This document shows, piece after piece, positions 62,706 through 64,000 of a DNA stretch of 64,000 nucleotides. Source of the DNA: Streptomyces bikiniensis (GTDB taxonomy: Bacteria > Actinomycetota > Actinomycetes > Streptomycetales > Streptomycetaceae); the NCBI GenBank assembly GCA_000716465.1, contig JNWL01000006.1, positions 186,001 to 250,000 on the forward strand, read 5' to 3'. Made by a program: the position numbers and the translations under genes. Below the pieces are notes generated by a model. The model did no database searches. It was given only the letters and a program-made list of their open reading frames with translations, and was not told where the DNA came from. Position 1 is the first letter of the stretch. Each line of letters begins with the position of its first letter.

Positions 62706-64000
62706 GTGACTGCTGTGACTGCGAAGCCCCGCATCCCCAACGTTCTGGCCGGCCGCTACGCCTCCGCGGAGCTCGCCGTCCTCTGGTCCCCCGAGCAGAA
62801 GGTGAGGCTGGAGCGGCAGCTGTGGCTCGCCGTGCTGCGTGCGCAGAAGGACCTCGGGATCGAGGTTCCGGAGGAGGCCCTCGCCGACTACGAGCGCGTC
62901 CTCGACCAGGTCGACCTCGGCTCCATCGCCGAGCGCGAGAAGGTCACCCGGCACGACGTGAAGGCCCGCATCGAGGAGTTCAACGCCCTCGCCGGCCACG
63001 AGCACGTCCACAAGGGCATGACCTCGCGCGACCTCACCGAGAACGTCGAGCAGTTGCAGATCCGGCTCTCCCTGGAGCTGATGCGGGACCGCACGGTCGC
63101 CGTCCTCGCCCGTCTGGGCAGGCTCTCCGCCGAGTACGCCGAGCTGGTCATGGCCGGTCGCTCGCACAACGTCGCCGCGCAGGCGACCACCCTCGGCAAG
63201 CGGTTCGCGACGGCGGCGGACGAACTGCTCGTGGCGTACGCGCGCCTGGAGGAGCTGCTCGGCCGCTACCCGCTGCGCGGCATCAAGGGCCCGGTCGGCA
63301 CCGCGCAGGACATGCTCGACCTGCTCGGCGGCGACGCGGGCAAGCTGGCCGACCTGGAGCAGCGGATCGCCGGCCACCTCGGCTTCGCGCACGCCTTCAC
63401 CTCGGTCGGCCAGGTCTACCCGCGCTCGCTCGACTACGACGTGGTCACCACCCTCGTCCAGCTCGCCGCCGCGCCGTCCTCGACCGCCAGGACGATCCGT
63501 CTGATGGCGGGCCACGAGCTGGTCACCGAGGGCTTCAAGCCCGGCCAGGTCGGCTCCTCGGCGATGCCGCACAAGATGAACACCCGCTCCTGCGAGCGCG
63601 TCAACGGCCTCATGGTCATCCTGCGCGGCTACGCCTCGATGACCGGCGAGCTGGCCGGCGACCAGTGGAACGAGGGCGACGTGTCCTGCTCCGTGGTCCG
63701 CCGGGTCGCGCTGCCGGACGCCTTCTTCGCCCTGGACGGCCTCCTGGAGACCTTCCTGACCGTGCTGGACGAGTTCGGCGCCTTCCCGGCCGTCGTGGCC
63801 CGCGAGCTCGACCGCTACCTGCCCTTCCTGGCGACCACCAAGGTCCTCATGGGCGCCGTGCGCGCCGGGGTCGGCCGCGAGGTCGCCCACGAGGCCATCA
63901 AGGAGAACGCCGTGGCCTCCGCGCTCGCCATGCGCGAGCAGGGCGCCGAGCGCAACGAGCTGCTGGACAAGCTGGCCGCCGACGAGCGCATCCCGCTGGA
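62706..64000 (+). CDS. purB: Adenylosuccinate lyase (3' end outside window)
   Basis: About 431 residues are visible of a family length near 480. The protein is of the fumarase/aspartase superfamily, with HVHKGMTSRDLTENVEQ (His acid region), GRSHNVAAQATTLGKRF and the mobile-loop signature GSSAMPHKMNTRSCERV. It cleaves SAICAR and adenylosuccinate to release fumarate in purine synthesis. GTG 62706 or GTG 62715 starts it. TAAACT (62691-62696) could be its -10 element. Confidence 0.94.
   Translation, partial: MTAVTAKPRIPNVLAGRYASAELAVLWSPEQKVRLERQLWLAVLRAQKDLGIEVPEEALADYERVLDQVDLGSIAEREKVTRHDVKARIEEFNALAGHEHVHKGMTSRDLTENVEQLQIRLSLELMRDRTVAVLARLGRLSAEYAELVMAGRSHNVAAQATTLGKRFATAADELLVAYARLEELLGRYPLRGIKGPVGTAQDMLDLLGGDAGKLADLEQRIAGHLGFAHAFTSVGQVYPRSLDYDVVTTLVQLAAAPSSTARTIRLMAGHELVTEGFKPGQVGSSAMPHKMNTRSCERVNGLMVILRGYASMTGELAGDQWNEGDVSCSVVRRVALPDAFFALDGLLETFLTVLDEFGAFPAVVARELDRYLPFLATTKVLMGAVRAGVGREVAHEAIKENAVASALAMREQGAERNELLDKLAADERIPL

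Overview
The window is high-GC, densely coded actinobacterial DNA with GC-rich third codon positions. The content (mce operon, MurT/GatD, a mycothiol-type enzyme, a c-di-AMP riboswitch before an NlpC/P60 hydrolase, a ClpP paralogue, linaridin genes) fits a Streptomyces chromosome. No rRNA, tRNA, CRISPR array, insertion sequence or phage gene was seen. Start codons were chosen from ribosome-binding sites, gene overlaps and family lengths.

Left end (1-6.1 kb): the beginning of a linaridin RiPP cluster runs leftward out of the window. A cypA-type precursor (1367-1573) has a 22-residue core that matches cypemycin as I remember it. It has its own promoter and is followed by a perfect hairpin and then a cypH-like membrane/hydrolase gene cut by the window edge. 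A divergent two-gene heterodimeric ABC exporter follows (2459-6060), with one consensus and one degenerate ATP site. From 6.1 to 13.2 kb are housekeeping and nucleic-acid genes: a YdjM-type membrane hydrolase, a Ski2-like helicase with a DUF3516-type tail, TesB thioesterase, a DraRnl-type RNA ligase, glutathione peroxidase and a PrmC-related methyltransferase.

13.2-31.2 kb: a complete mce lipid-import operon on the minus strand. It runs ATPase (25534), two YrbE permeases, six MCE proteins and four Mce-associated membrane proteins, mostly joined by 4-base overlaps. A pair of 16-bp palindromes sits upstream. On the plus strand, diverging from it, are three secreted proteins of unknown function, a 22-codon internally deleted relic of the first of them, and a PucR-type regulator.

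31.2-48.8 kb: a flavoprotein, a divergent acyl-CoA dehydrogenase/TetR pair sharing an operator, peptide deformylase, the MurT-GatD lipid II amidation enzymes, phosphofructokinase, CtaG, a DUF3048 lipoprotein, a PlsC acyltransferase, an epimerase gene with its centre deleted, a secreted S33 peptidase, and a urease operon ureA-B-C-F-G-D without ureE.

48.5-64 kb: an orphan YefM-type antitoxin divergent from a ClpP paralogue that lacks its catalytic histidine, a long perfect inverted repeat, a c-di-AMP riboswitch and NlpC/P60 protein, an RsbW-like kinase, biotin genes (bioF divergent from bioB-bioA-bioD) with odd repeats in bioF and a Cys/His tail on BioB, a methyltransferase, a GNAT enzyme, two coupled CNNM/CorC transporters behind a leader ORF, a mycothiol-dependent-enzyme fusion, an SGNH hydrolase sharing an operator with it, and the start of purB.
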